Below the pieces are notes generated by a model. The model saw only the letters and a list, made by a program, of their open reading frames with translations, had not been told where the DNA came from and searched no databases. From positions 1-44,276 of the forward strand of contig JBFMDN010000047.1 of the NCBI GenBank assembly GCA_040753915.1: a DNA stretch of 44,276 nucleotides, in the 5' to 3' direction. Source of the stretch: JBFMDN01 sp040753915. Lineage in GTDB: Bacteria > Desulfobacterota > Desulfomonilia > Desulfomonilales > Desulfomonilaceae. Both the position numbers and the translations under genes were made by a program. Below are positions 33,106 through 41,836 of this stretch, in pieces. Within the stretch, counting starts at the first letter, position 1. Each line of letters starts with the position of its first letter.

Positions 33106-34545
33106 ATGACACTACCAAAGCACAAGACCAAGATCGTTTGCACCATCGGGCCCGCTTCCCAGGACCCTGAGATTCTGGAACGGATGATCCGAGCAGGCAT
33201 GAACATCGCCCGGATCAACTTTTCTCATGGAGATTTCGCAAGCCACAGATCGAACATCTCTAACATCCGCGCTGCATCACGTAAGCTCGATACCCGGGTG
33301 GCCATCATGGCCGACCTTCCCGGACCCAAGATCCGGATAGGGAAGCTGTCGCCCGAACCAGTGATGCTCCAATCCGGAGACACCTTCCTGCTGACCACGG
33401 ACGACATCGTGGGGGATAGGACCCGAGCATCGGTTACATTTCCCAGGCTTGTCCAATCAGTGGCGCCTGGGGATCATCTATTTCTGAACGACGGATTCAT
33501 CGAGCTGCAGGCCGAAACGGTCACAACGACCAGCGTGCAGTGCAGAGTCTTGATGGGCGGAGAGCTCCGTTCTCACAAAGGGCTCAACGTGCCAGACACC
33601 GACCTGGCTATTAGCGCTTTCACCGATCGGGATCGTGAATGCCTCGAATGGGCACTTGGACAGGGAGTGGACGCAGTCAGCCAGTCGTTCGTTGAGTCGG
33701 CGGCAGACATCGTAGCAGTGCGTGAAGCTGCGGAGAAGCTCGGGTACCATCCCTTTGTGATAGCAAAAATCGAACGAGCTCGAGCGGTCGAAAATATGGA
33801 TGCAATTATTGAGGCTGCCGACGGAATCATGATAGCCAGAGGCGACCTCGGCGTGGAAATACCGATTGAGCAGATCGCTGTAGTGCAGAAAAGTCTCATG
33901 CGCAAAGCAAACTTGCTGGGAAAGCCGGTCATCACTGCCACTCAGATGCTAGAATCTATGACAAACAACCGCAGACCGACTCGAGCTGAGTCGACCGACG
34001 TTGCAAACGCCATCCTGGATGGTACTGACTGCGTTATGCTTTCGGGTGAGTCTGCCATGGGGCGGTTTCCGGTAGAATCGGTGGAGATGCTTGGAAGAAT
34101 AGCCGTTGCCACTGAGCCCCTCCTGACTGGTTACACGGTGCAGAAGATTCTCGAAGCTGACAATGGAAAGGGAGATGTGGCTATCCGAGACCTCATAGCG
34201 CTGAGCGTTGCAACTACCGTCCATCGGGTGTGCCCCGCAGCGGTGTTCGTACCTACACGGAGCGGGGCTACAGCGAGGAGCATCGCTCGATTCAGGCTGC
34301 CCATTTGGATCACCGGATCTAGCCGGCATGAGGATACGTGCCAGAGACTCCTATTCTCGCACGGCGTGTTCCCGCTCCACCTTCCGAATCATCCGGACGA
34401 CTGGCAGAGTTTCATCCAGGCCTGGTTACGGGAGCACGGCATAGAAGGACACCTCGTCATCTTGACGGAAGGCCCCTCATCCAAGAACCCGGAAGCCAAC
34501 GAGCGCATGGAGATCATAGATTTGCGGCGCAAGAGGTCTAAATGA
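33106..34545 (+). CDS. pyk: Pyruvate kinase
   Basis: A 479-residue glycolytic enzyme converting phosphoenolpyruvate and ADP to pyruvate and ATP. The sequence has KTKIVCTIGPAS, INFSHGDFASH, ADLPGPKIRIG, the catalytic lysine region FVIAKIERARAVEN, the signature DGIMIARGDLGVEIPIEQ (near 236-253), ITATQMLESMTNNRRPTRAE and the C-terminal allosteric domain. Length and order are normal. AAGGA precedes the ATG. It follows the chemoreceptor after 126 bases and may have its own promoter, which I could not identify. Confidence 0.96.
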   Translation: MTLPKHKTKIVCTIGPASQDPEILERMIRAGMNIARINFSHGDFASHRSNISNIRAASRKLDTRVAIMADLPGPKIRIGKLSPEPVMLQSGDTFLLTTDDIVGDRTRASVTFPRLVQSVAPGDHLFLNDGFIELQAETVTTTSVQCRVLMGGELRSHKGLNVPDTDLAISAFTDRDRECLEWALGQGVDAVSQSFVESAADIVAVREAAEKLGYHPFVIAKIERARAVENMDAIIEAADGIMIARGDLGVEIPIEQIAVVQKSLMRKANLLGKPVITATQMLESMTNNRRPTRAESTDVANAILDGTDCVMLSGESAMGRFPVESVEMLGRIAVATEPLLTGYTVQKILEADNGKGDVAIRDLIALSVATTVHRVCPAAVFVPTRSGATARSIARFRLPIWITGSSRHEDTCQRLLFSHGVFPLHLPNHPDDWQSFIQAWLREHGIEGHLVILTEGPSSKNPEANERMEIIDLRRKRSK

Positions 34546-34885
34546 ACCCCCTTCTGTATTCGAAGGAGCCCTTGCCCCAGGCTGCAGATCCGGACTGGCA
34601 ATCGGAACTGCGGGCCTAATGGCTGCGAGGGCGTGCCTGCGGGGCTTGCTTGTCATGAGGCTGCCACGGGAGTCCGGGAGATGAATGCGGACACGGGAGG
34701 GATGGTGTTTGTCACGGCGATCTTGCGGTGCTTCTCATTCTTGCTACACAACACAGGAGGGGGGCAGACATGTTTTCCGTCCCCCCGGAGGCGCACTTCA
34801 ATTCCGTAGAGTACGTAATCGAGCAATGACTTCACTCGAAGGTGAGTCGGAAAGAGAATCCGGCTCCTCACCCCGGGAGGTTATC
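34546..34885. other. Intergenic region after pyruvate kinase
   Basis: No gene is recognised. A six-pair hairpin (GGGGGG at 34759-34764, CCCCCC at 34781-34786) is present. The plus-strand frame is open upstream of the next gene from 34685, but the added residues have no homology-like character and the true start is taken at 34886. Confidence 0.45.
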
Positions 34886-35512
34886 ATGAACGAAAACCCC
34901 GCAGAGGGAAATGAGGTGGGATTTCTGGCGCGGGTGCCGCTCTTCTCGAGACTTGCCCGCGACGAGCTCTTACGACTCACGGCATGTGCTCAACGACTGG
35001 TATTCTCTCTCGGGGAGGAGATCATTCGAGAAGGAGAGCAAGACCGGAGGCTGTTCGTCATCGTCCGAGGTCGAGTGGAAGTGGTGAAATCTCGAGGAGA
35101 GACGAATGAAAGGAGTCTTGCCGAGCTTGGACCGTACCAATACTTTGGCGAAATGGCCATCATCGATTGCCTGGTCCGATCCGCCACCGTTGTGGCGAGA
35201 GAAGAAACCGAGGTGCTTGTCCTCGACCACGAGGACCTTCACCGTGAAATGGCCAGAGCGCCGTCCGTGGCTATGGAGTTGCTCAAGACGCTCAGCCTGC
35301 GCCTTCGTGCGCTCGAAAAGATATTGATGCAGTCGCTTGGCGGTCTATTGCCCATCTGCCTCCACTGCAAGAATATTCGAGATGAAAGGGGAAACTGGGT
35401 TCCCATAGAAGAGTATATCGCTGACCGATCCCAAGTGGATTTTACACACGGGATCTGCCCCGTCTGCATGAAGAAGCTGTATCCGAAGCACTTCTCAAAC
35501 GTGCAGCGGTGA
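34886..35512 (+). CDS. Cyclic-nucleotide-binding domain protein with C-terminal Cys motif
   Basis: A 208-residue sensor. Residues about 14-130 are a CRP-type cyclic-nucleotide-binding barrel with the phosphate cassette FGEMAIIDCLVRSATVVA, including the Glu and Arg that contact the cyclic phosphate. There is no DNA-binding helix-turn-helix. Instead the C-terminus has LPICLHCKNIRD and THGICPVCMKKLYP, a short Cys2-Cys2 module, probably zinc-binding, that I know from the ends of delta-type histidine kinases and response regulators. The protein should therefore signal through another protein. GGGAGG lies just before the ATG; upstream in-frame codons are not supported by a ribosome site. Confidence 0.85.
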   Translation: MNENPAEGNEVGFLARVPLFSRLARDELLRLTACAQRLVFSLGEEIIREGEQDRRLFVIVRGRVEVVKSRGETNERSLAELGPYQYFGEMAIIDCLVRSATVVAREETEVLVLDHEDLHREMARAPSVAMELLKTLSLRLRALEKILMQSLGGLLPICLHCKNIRDERGNWVPIEEYIADRSQVDFTHGICPVCMKKLYPKHFSNVQR

Positions 35513-35755
35513 GCAAGGTCGCGCTCCGGCGGGATGAAGAGCCGCCGCCGGCCATTCGCCATCGCGAGTGGAGAGCGCTCTTCGTTGAAGATCTCGCGTG
35601 AGAAGTGCCAGCCATGAAGCGCTAGCCAGAGGTTTCTGCTGCGCCGGACGAAGATGCCCTCAACGACAGCCGGTGCAGTCGTCGTGGCGACTCATGGTTG
35701 ATAATATACTTCCACGCACACCATTATGGATTTGTAGGACCGGACCCGAAGGCGC
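35513..35755. other. Intergenic region before CapA-like gene
   Basis: No gene is recognised in these 243 bases. A GC-rich hairpin (CCGGCGG at 35526-35532, CCGCCGG at 35545-35551) follows the preceding stop but has no T run. An AT-rich GATAATATACT stretch near 35700 could be a -10 region, without a clear -35. Confidence 0.4.
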
Positions 35756-36853
35756 ATGTCACATCATAATTGTATCAGTGTGCAGTGGCTGGGCGACATA
35801 GCTTTGACTGCCCAATTTCTCGAATCGGACAACCACGAGGCCATTCGCCGGAACGTGGAATATCTCCGTGCATCCCTTCCACCCGCCGATTTGAGAATCG
35901 CCAACTGGGAGGCACCGCTGCTCGGCTCCGAAGGCATTAACCCTCTGAAGAAGGTGACCCTTCATACCACAGAGGAAGCAGCGAGCAACATACAAGACCT
36001 GGGGCTCGACGTCGCTCTCCTGGCAAACAACCACGTGTTCGACTGCATGCGGTCGGGATTCGAAAACACTATATCGTTTCTCGATTCCCTAGCCGTTCGG
36101 TGGGTCGGAGCAGGTCTGTCGGAGGCCGATGCTACACGCCCCCTGCTTCTCGATATACACGGTCAACCCTTGGCAGTGCTGGCGTACGTAGATGCCGACA
36201 CTAATCCTCGCATTCCCCCCGATCGCTCTCTCCACGTGAACTGGCTGGATCGATCTAGGGTACTGAACGATGTCCGCACCCTGTGCGAGGACGGACGATT
36301 AGTCCTGGTGAGCTTTCACTGCGGGATGGATTTCGTTGCACTGCCGTCTCCCCGTCACAGGAGCCTGGCGCGGGAAACGATTGAAGCGGGCGCAACGCTT
36401 GTAATGTGTTGCCACCCTCATCGCATCCAAGCCCATGAACCCTGGAAGGATGGATACATATTCTATGGGCTCGGCAACTTGATTGCTGGCGCCATCTACC
36501 CTTGGCCAAGGCTGGCCGAGCCTACGGTGGCGGTTACGTGCAGAATCCAAAACAGGAAGGTCTCCCCGCCGGATATTCGTCACCTCATCTTTCGTGACGG
36601 CTTGCTCGGGCCAGACCGAGGGGAGAGGGGGCCCAAGATCTATCGGAAAGCCAACCGGAAGCTAGCCGGATCCGACGACGAATATGCCCGGCATTTCACA
36701 CGGGCGTTAGCGTACGAGCTTTCGATAATCCGGCCCCTCCATTTCCTGCGAAGACACAAGAACCCCTTCTCTCTTCTCGCGAGCTTCGAGAAAAGGCACG
36801 CGGTCGAATATTATCTCCAGCTCAAGAGGATATTCGCCAAATCAGAGCGCTAA
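35756..36853 (+). CDS. CapA-family metallophosphatase-like protein
   Basis: A 365-residue protein of the CapA/PGA-synthesis family, named after the poly-gamma-glutamate capsule protein but found widely without a capsule. The calcineurin-like pattern is visible: WLGDIAL near the start, ANWEAPL, LANNHVFDCM, VSFHCGMDF, CCHPHRIQ and YGLGNLIAG. The C-terminal 100 residues (RHLIFRDGLLG onward, Arg and Lys rich) are less conserved. There is no signal peptide, so it may act in the cytoplasm. No pgs or cap partner genes are nearby, so capsule synthesis is not supported. The ATG at 35756 has no strong ribosome site. Confidence 0.82.
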   Translation: MSHHNCISVQWLGDIALTAQFLESDNHEAIRRNVEYLRASLPPADLRIANWEAPLLGSEGINPLKKVTLHTTEEAASNIQDLGLDVALLANNHVFDCMRSGFENTISFLDSLAVRWVGAGLSEADATRPLLLDIHGQPLAVLAYVDADTNPRIPPDRSLHVNWLDRSRVLNDVRTLCEDGRLVLVSFHCGMDFVALPSPRHRSLARETIEAGATLVMCCHPHRIQAHEPWKDGYIFYGLGNLIAGAIYPWPRLAEPTVAVTCRIQNRKVSPPDIRHLIFRDGLLGPDRGERGPKIYRKANRKLAGSDDEYARHFTRALAYELSIIRPLHFLRRHKNPFSLLASFEKRHAVEYYLQLKRIFAKSER

Positions 36854-36898
36854 AGCTCCCAGCCGAACCCCAGGCCTGTTCATCACCAAGACCGGATG

Positions 36899-37129
36899 CT
36901 ACACATAAAACCCTTCAGCCCATGCTGCTTCACACGCGGCCCTGAAACAACAATCTCCATTCTTGTACGCGGCGTCGTCTCGGCTCTTCGGGAGGAACGT
37001 ATGGGGCATGCCGAACGCTTCAATAACCAATCCGTCAGGTGTTCTGATATACCATACCTCGGTCTTGTGCTTATTCTCGCATTCGACAACCTTCTTTATT
37101 GCGGTAGATTCAGATGCGGGAATTCTCAT
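36899..37129 (-). CDS. Small protein of unknown function (76 residues)
   Basis: A short gene I do not recognise. The protein starts MRIPASESTAIKKVVECENK and ends with a Cys- and Ala-rich helix (DCCFRAACEAAWAEGFYV). Its composition is protein-like, and GGAG stands six bases before the ATG at 37129; a TTG four codons upstream is in frame but would overlap that site. The 210-base structured repeat starts 22 bases upstream of the start codon. It converges with the CapA-like gene. Confidence 0.6.
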   Translation of the reverse strand: MRIPASESTAIKKVVECENKHKTEVWYIRTPDGLVIEAFGMPHTFLPKSRDDAAYKNGDCCFRAACEAAWAEGFYV

Positions 37130-37150
37130 AGTGGACTCCAAATCAACACT

Positions 37151-37360
37151 CTATACCGCCACGCATTGAATATGCGTGGCAGTGATCGCAGTCGAAGGCC
37201 GATGAGCCTTCGATCGACATGTGGTCATGAAAGAGGTCGAAATTTCCGAACAGTGCCTGCGAAGACCCTGACTCATGACCAACGGATAGTAGAGCGCGGC
37301 CAGCACTTTCACGCTGTCGCTTATGCCCCAGTCTGCAAATTGGGTTCGGAGCTGCTCTTA
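37151..37360 (+). repeat. Dispersed structured repeat, full copy A
   Basis: A 210-base unit that aligns along its whole length with 41053-41264. It opens CTATACCGCCACGC and ends CTGCTCTTA. A 9-pair hairpin (GCCACGCAT / ATGCGTGGC) is at 37158-37180, and a second stem (CGAAGGC / GCCTTCG) follows at about 37194. Blocks such as GAGCGCGGCC and CTTTCACGCTGTCG are shared with copy B. No protein is encoded. Confidence 0.85.
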
Positions 37361-37651
37361 GTCCGCTCCGCTACGGTTTCATCGCACTGTAAGAGCTTTC
37401 CCCTGCGACTGTTCGCCTGACACGGACCCTACGCGTATACGTATGGACCGCCCTCGAAGGCAAGGGGCCATTTCCAACTCTGATCGCAACAGGTCAGCCG
37501 ACTGGGGGAAGCACCCTCGTACCTTTCCTTAACAGTTTTCAGCCACCCGCGCAAGCCGGCATCGCGACAAATACCCCTCTCCATCGAGGTAGAGTTGTCC
37601 GCCGGCAGGTAATCGCGTCTCGATCAGACTGGGGGGCCGAAAGCAGGCGAT
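37361..37651. other. Intergenic region after repeat copy A
   Basis: No gene, repeat or convincing terminator is recognised in these 291 bases. It is the 3' flank of the minus-strand small protein gene that follows. Confidence 0.45.
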
Positions 37652-37918
37652 CTAGTCGAACAGCTCGTCTTCCGTATCCGACAACATCTCTCCTCTCGTG
37701 TAGATCGTCTTGCAATACTGCTGGAATCCGTCTGCCCCAAAACAACAGTTGCACTCTTGACCTTCCTCGGGAATTCCCGGTTCGACAAGGACTTCTAGCC
37801 CCATGGATTCGTATAATTCCCGCATCTCTGAAAGCCGGGGCTCCTCCACAGTGAAACGGCGTACCCAACCATTTTCAACGAGCTCGCGGTGACGGTGCAA
37901 CATGAGCTCTCTATCCAT
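37652..37918 (-). CDS. Small conserved-looking protein with Cys cluster (88 residues)
   Basis: A small cytoplasmic protein starting MDRELMLHRHRELVENGWVR. It has an EEPRLSEMRELYESMGLEV helix-strand pattern and a cysteine cluster (CNCCFGADGFQQYC) that could bind a metal. I recall similar proteins of unknown function in delta genomes, but cannot name the family. The ATG lies inside the end of the metallophosphoesterase gene (8-base overlap), so the two are translationally coupled and probably act together. The protein ends in an acidic tail. Confidence 0.75.
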   Translation of the reverse strand: MDRELMLHRHRELVENGWVRRFTVEEPRLSEMRELYESMGLEVLVEPGIPEEGQECNCCFGADGFQQYCKTIYTRGEMLSDTEDELFD

Positions 37919-39308
37919 CTTTTATAGCCCCGTCCTTTCCGGAGGTTGCAGCATCCGCGCCCTTCAAACGAATCAAAGCGATTTCCGGCGGGCAGTTGAT
38001 CCGCCACGGCACGAATGTCAACCCTATTCCACGGTTGAGATACATGCTAGTGGACCGTTCCTGGTACCATCCATGGGTATAGGGGGAAACAAGGCTTGCG
38101 AGGCTCACTCCCCTACCCTCACCTCCTGCAGGAAGAATGACTTGGCCGGCATGGATGTGCCCAGCCAGGACCAGGTCAATCTTGCCGTGCGCTGCTAAAG
38201 GCAACACGTTCGGACGATGGGAGAGAAGGATGCGGAGCCCTCGCTGGGAAGGAGCTTTCTTGAGAAATCCGCGAAAATTCGGAAAATCTTTGCCCCAAAC
38301 CCAATTCCCAAGCGGATCGTCTATCCCTCCCAACAGGATTGGGACCTCTCCGTGGGTCAACTCTATCCATTCATTCCTTAGCACGGTAATCCCGCTCTTC
38401 TTGAGCGCCCGCACGGACCGCCACTCCCCGGCATAGAAGTCGTGATTTCCCAGAATCGCGTAAGTGCCGAATTCTCTGGGGCGAAGCGTCTCCAGAATGG
38501 GGGCAGCGATTTCCACCGGTGTATGAGACGAATGAAAAACATCGCCAGTGATGACTAAGGCATCCGCATCAATCTCATTGAGCCTGCGCACCAGACGATA
38601 GAGCTCAGGAGTTCCCATAAACAGTCCGAAGTGAAAATCCGTGACATGGAGAAGAGTGATCGGGCGGCTGGACCCGGTCAACAATGGATGGATATATTCG
38701 AGCTCTTCAACCACAGGTCCCTGGTATCCCTGCGCTACGCCGCGACCGGCATAGGCGAGAGCGGTCGTCACTCCTGCAGCAGTGGTCCATTTGAGAAAAC
38801 TCCGTCGAGTGGCTGAAAATGGCGCGTCATCGTTAGCAAAAGGGCCGAGGGCACGGTCCTGCGTCGAAGCTTCATCCGAGGCCGGATCAAACCTCACTTT
38901 CTCGTTGCTCCCTACGCACCCACGCTCATCCGCGCACGGGAGATGAGAGCCTTTCCGTACGCGCCCAGAAACGCCGGCGAAAATGTCTTTGATACTCCAC
39001 GTTATGGACAGCGCCCCGATCAACAAGAATTCCAGACAGAGCACTAGCACGAGCCCGAGGTAGCTGAAATAGATAACGGTCGCGATCTTCCGTCCCAGAG
39101 AATCCGGAGGAAGCCAAGAGGAATTAAACGACAAGAGCAGCGCAAAGAAATTGAATGCTGCCAGGCCGGCCAGTACCGGATACGCTACCGACCGGCTGAT
39201 CGGCGCGTAGCGTCCAAAAAGGTACTTCCGCAATGAAACAAATACGTACCACTGGCACAATATGGAAAACGACCCCAGACACGCGAGGACTACGACAACC
39301 TTGTCCAT
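37911..39308 (-). CDS. Membrane-anchored metallophosphoesterase (YkuE-like) with internal Tat-like motif
   Basis: A 465-residue protein. The first 110 residues hold about three to four hydrophobic helices, followed by a polar linker. RRSFLKWTTAAG at 168-179 looks like a twin-arginine motif in the middle of the chain. The phosphoesterase domain (about 215-450) has all metal motifs: DFH (224-226), GD (255-256), GNHD (287-290), SHRPN and GHIHAGQ. YkuE relatives are Tat-exported or membrane-bound, so the active domain is probably outside the cytoplasm. GAGGTCAG precedes the ATG. The small Cys-cluster gene overlaps its 3' end. The substrate is unknown; phospholipid or nucleotide esters are possible. 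Confidence 0.88.
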   Translation of the reverse strand: MDKVVVVLACLGSFSILCQWYVFVSLRKYLFGRYAPISRSVAYPVLAGLAAFNFFALLLSFNSSWLPPDSLGRKIATVIYFSYLGLVLVLCLEFLLIGALSITWSIKDIFAGVSGRVRKGSHLPCADERGCVGSNEKVRFDPASDEASTQDRALGPFANDDAPFSATRRSFLKWTTAAGVTTALAYAGRGVAQGYQGPVVEELEYIHPLLTGSSRPITLLHVTDFHFGLFMGTPELYRLVRRLNEIDADALVITGDVFHSSHTPVEIAAPILETLRPREFGTYAILGNHDFYAGEWRSVRALKKSGITVLRNEWIELTHGEVPILLGGIDDPLGNWVWGKDFPNFRGFLKKAPSQRGLRILLSHRPNVLPLAAHGKIDLVLAGHIHAGQVILPAGGEGRGVSLASLVSPYTHGWYQERSTSMYLNRGIGLTFVPWRINCPPEIALIRLKGADAATSGKDGAIKDG

Positions 39309-39432
39309 CTGACCTCAATCCTCCGCTCATGTTGCCAGCCCCACTCCTAAAGCATATACGCTCGAGTCCAAAAAGGAAACGGTTTCGACAGAATTCCGAT
39401 TCGGCCGCGTCGAGGTTGCGAGAAGGTTAGCA

Positions 39433-39467
39433 ATGGCTGCCATACATTGAATATGCGTGGCAGCCAT
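39433..39467 (+). repeat. Dispersed structured repeat, hairpin only (copy D)
   Basis: The 17 bases TTGAATATGCGTGGCAG are identical to those in copy A. Flanking bases extend the stem to about 13 pairs (GGCTGCC to GGCAGCC, with one wobble and one mismatch). It lies 18 bases past the stop of the serine hydrolase gene, so it may double as a transcript end. The rest of the repeat is absent. Confidence 0.65.
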
Positions 39468-39484
39468 AACCGTCGTATTCCCCG

Positions 39485-40627
39485 CTATTTCTTTGCCCGC
39501 ATGGCCGAAAAAACAGCGTTTCTCACCTTGAGCATTCGCTTGTCTCCAGCAGGATCAACCTCAAGCTTGTTCATCACGTAAGAAAAACTCATTCTGGCCT
39601 CCGGATCCATTTCCAGCCACGAGCCTCCAAAGCCGCCCCAGTAGAATGAGCGCGGAGACAGGCCCGGGAGCTTCTCGCTCGCCAGCCCAAAGCCGAGCCC
39701 CCACCGTATCGGCAGACCCAACACGAGGTCGATATCATTTGACTGCTCTTCGAGCGCACGATCGATTGAAGCTCGTGAAAGCAGCCGCACACCATCCACT
39801 TCACCGCCACAAGCCAGGACAGAGCCAACTCTCGCAGCGGAACGAGCGTTTCCATGCCCGTTGCTGGCAGGGATTTCAGCACCTCTCCAGGCCCTATCGG
39901 AATAGGCAGGCATGATCGGCGCACTGACCAAGGTCCTGCCTGCGATCGATTCCGGGTCGAGAGGAGGGAGCTCCATTGGCGGGGGAGGGATCAGCTCTGC
40001 CACACGAGTATCATGCTCCTCTGAGAGGCCGATGTGGAAATCCGCGGCCAGCGGTAGGGCCACCTCCTCCCGAAAAAAAGAACCGAGGGTCTTGCCCGAT
40101 ATACGCCGGACGAGCTCCCCCAACAGATATCCGAAGGTCAGCATATGATAGCCGCTTCGGGTTCCTGGTTCCCACCACGGCTCTTGATTTTCCAGGAGCA
40201 GGGTAACGCGCTCCCAGTCGTAGAGGGCCTCCAGGGGAAGCGGCTCGTTGAAGCCTGAAAGGCCAGCACTATGAGAGAACAACCAGCGGACCAGTATTCG
40301 GTCCTTTCCAGCCGCAGCGAACTCCGGCCAGTAGCAGGCAACCGTGGCATCCAGGTCCAGTTGTCCCCGGTCAACCAGCATCAACGCGCATAGAGTGGTC
40401 ATGACCTTTGTAGTTGAGTAAACGTTTGTGATCGTGTTCCGCTGCCAAGGAACTGTATGAGCCGCGTCAGCGTAGCCTCCCCAAAGATCGACTACGTATT
40501 CACCATCGACCGTGACCGCACACGAAGCCCCCACTTCCAAACCAGCCTCGAAGTTACCTGCAAAGGCTTCTCTCACGGCAGCAAAGGCGGGATCGCAATG
40601 CCCTTCGACAGAGTAGGATTTTTTCAT
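39485..40627 (-). CDS. Serine hydrolase of the beta-lactamase / EstB family
   Basis: A 380-residue hydrolase with the class C beta-lactamase fold. The nucleophile motif is STTK at 71-74 (VYSTTKVMTT), the second motif is YHM at 160-162, and the WGGFGGS stretch near the C-terminus stands in the third-motif region. Such enzymes are mostly esterases acting on short esters or peptides rather than true beta-lactamases. No signal peptide is visible, which argues for a cytoplasmic esterase. GGAGGG precedes the ATG. It shares direction with the metallophosphoesterase gene but is separated by 176 bases carrying repeat copy D. Confidence 0.88.
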   Translation of the reverse strand: MKKSYSVEGHCDPAFAAVREAFAGNFEAGLEVGASCAVTVDGEYVVDLWGGYADAAHTVPWQRNTITNVYSTTKVMTTLCALMLVDRGQLDLDATVACYWPEFAAAGKDRILVRWLFSHSAGLSGFNEPLPLEALYDWERVTLLLENQEPWWEPGTRSGYHMLTFGYLLGELVRRISGKTLGSFFREEVALPLAADFHIGLSEEHDTRVAELIPPPPMELPPLDPESIAGRTLVSAPIMPAYSDRAWRGAEIPASNGHGNARSAARVGSVLACGGEVDGVRLLSRASIDRALEEQSNDIDLVLGLPIRWGLGFGLASEKLPGLSPRSFYWGGFGGSWLEMDPEARMSFSYVMNKLEVDPAGDKRMLKVRNAVFSAMRAKK

Positions 40628-41052
40628 CTAGCCCTCCTGTACCTCTCATTGAACGGTCGACCCGAGCGCCATTGCCCGTTTCGTTCTTCGCCACGTGAAC
40701 GACGTGCGTTCACGTTACCCTTCCCGATCACAAGGGGAACGAAGAATCGATCTCGTGGGCAGTAATGCATGCACCCCACAGATTGGGAGCACTCACACGG
40801 CGCGCCGGACACTCCATGCTTGCTTGCAGGCAACGAGGAGCAATCTGGGCCAACACCGAGCCAACAATGGACTAAACACCGCTCCATCGAACGGGCTCAC
40901 CGGGACTAGGGCTGTCCGGCCCGCGGCGGGTCTCAAGTCGTGACCCGTCCGATGGCATTTCCTGTCAAGCAACGCGGCCGGTCCCCTCGGCTCCTGGCTC
41001 CTTTCGACTCGCCCCCCCGTCTCAGCCAAAGGTTCGAGGCCTCCGTCCGTTG
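40628..41052. other. Intergenic region upstream of serine hydrolase gene
   Basis: No gene is recognised in these 425 bases. The left end should carry the minus-strand promoter of the hydrolase. Short frames on both strands have no domains. The dispersed repeat copy B begins at the right edge. Confidence 0.45.
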
Positions 41053-41264
41053 CTATACTGCCACGCAATGAACAGGCGTGGCAATCATTGCAGTTGAAAG
41101 CCAATGAGCCTTCGTTCGAAATGTGGCCGTAAATGGAGGTTGAGATTTCCTATCCATGCCTCGGGACCTCCTGGCTTATGGCCGACACGACAGTGGAGCG
41201 CGGCCGTTGCTTTCACGCTGTCGTTAATGACTCGGTTTGCTGGTGAGGTCCCGACCTGCTCTTA
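41053..41264 (+). repeat. Dispersed structured repeat, full copy B
   Basis: A 212-base unit, roughly two thirds identical by eye to 37151-37360. It opens CTATACTGCCACGC and ends CTGCTCTTA. An 8-pair hairpin (TGCCACGC / GCGTGGCA) is at 41059-41083. Shared blocks include ATGAGCCTTCG, GAGCGCGGCC and CTTTCACGCTGTCG. The orientation is the same as in copies A, C and E. Confidence 0.85.
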
Positions 41265-41433
41265 TAGCGGGTGCCAATAATAATTTCCGTTTCTCCTCCT
41301 CAACACTGACGGGCGAGACGAAAGTGTCTCGAAACTCGGGACACACCAAGAATCGTAGCACAATCGAGCGGCGATGCATGGAAAGGCATCCTCAACCTAA
41401 CTATCTCCCAGAGGGAGAGGGAGCCTAAAAAAA

Positions 41434-41476
41434 TCCCCTCTCCCCCGCTTCGGGGGGAGGGTCAGGGTGAGGGGGT
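41434..41476. repeat. CCCTCTCCCCC-type palindromic repeat
   Basis: CCCTCTCCCCC pairs with GGGGGGAGGG around a short loop, followed by TCAGGGTGAGGGGGT. This is a widely distributed palindromic repeat that I recognise from many proteobacterial genomes. A purine-rich inverted version (GAGGGAGAGGGAG) lies just upstream. It is not related to the 210-base family. Confidence 0.7.
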
Positions 41477-41729
41477 GTGCCACGATTATAACGGACTGCC
41501 GGCTTTTGAGAAACTTTCAGACGCCCGTCCCACCGGTCTGCGAACCTCCCATAAATGTTCTCGGCATATGGGAAGCGGAAAGAACTTTTGGCATCGGGTA
41601 CACTACGCTTCGCTACAACTACTAACGGACCGCACAGGCTGTGCCAGCAGTGAAAATCCGCTTTGCCGGACGACAGGGTTAGAGGGGGAGGATTTCGGAA
41701 AGGAGGGGTGAGGTGTGGTAAGAAAAAGC

Positions 41730-41766
41730 TTGACAGGCCAAGCTACGTTTGTTAGACCTGTCTAAC
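41730..41766 (+). promoter_or_regulatory. Promoter with overlapping TetR-like operator
   Basis: TTGACA at 41730-41735 is a perfect -35 box. The -10 is weak (TAGACC at 41753-41758, 17-base spacer). GTTAGAC-CT-GTCTAAC at 41751-41766 is a perfect dyad covering the -10. TTAGAC/GTCTAA half-sites resemble those of some TetR-family repressors such as NemR. The site lies about 70 bases before the DUF2325 gene, which it probably controls. No TetR gene is in the window. Confidence 0.6.
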
Positions 41767-41836
41767 ACCAGACTCGCCATTACCTTTGGTGTTCAGGAGG
41801 CGGGTGAAGAAACCTCGTCACTTCGGGGAAGTACGC

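Noticed and set aside
34759..34786. G6/C6 hairpin as a terminator for pyruvate kinase
   Set aside because: It is more than 200 bases from the pyk stop, has a 16-base loop and no T run.
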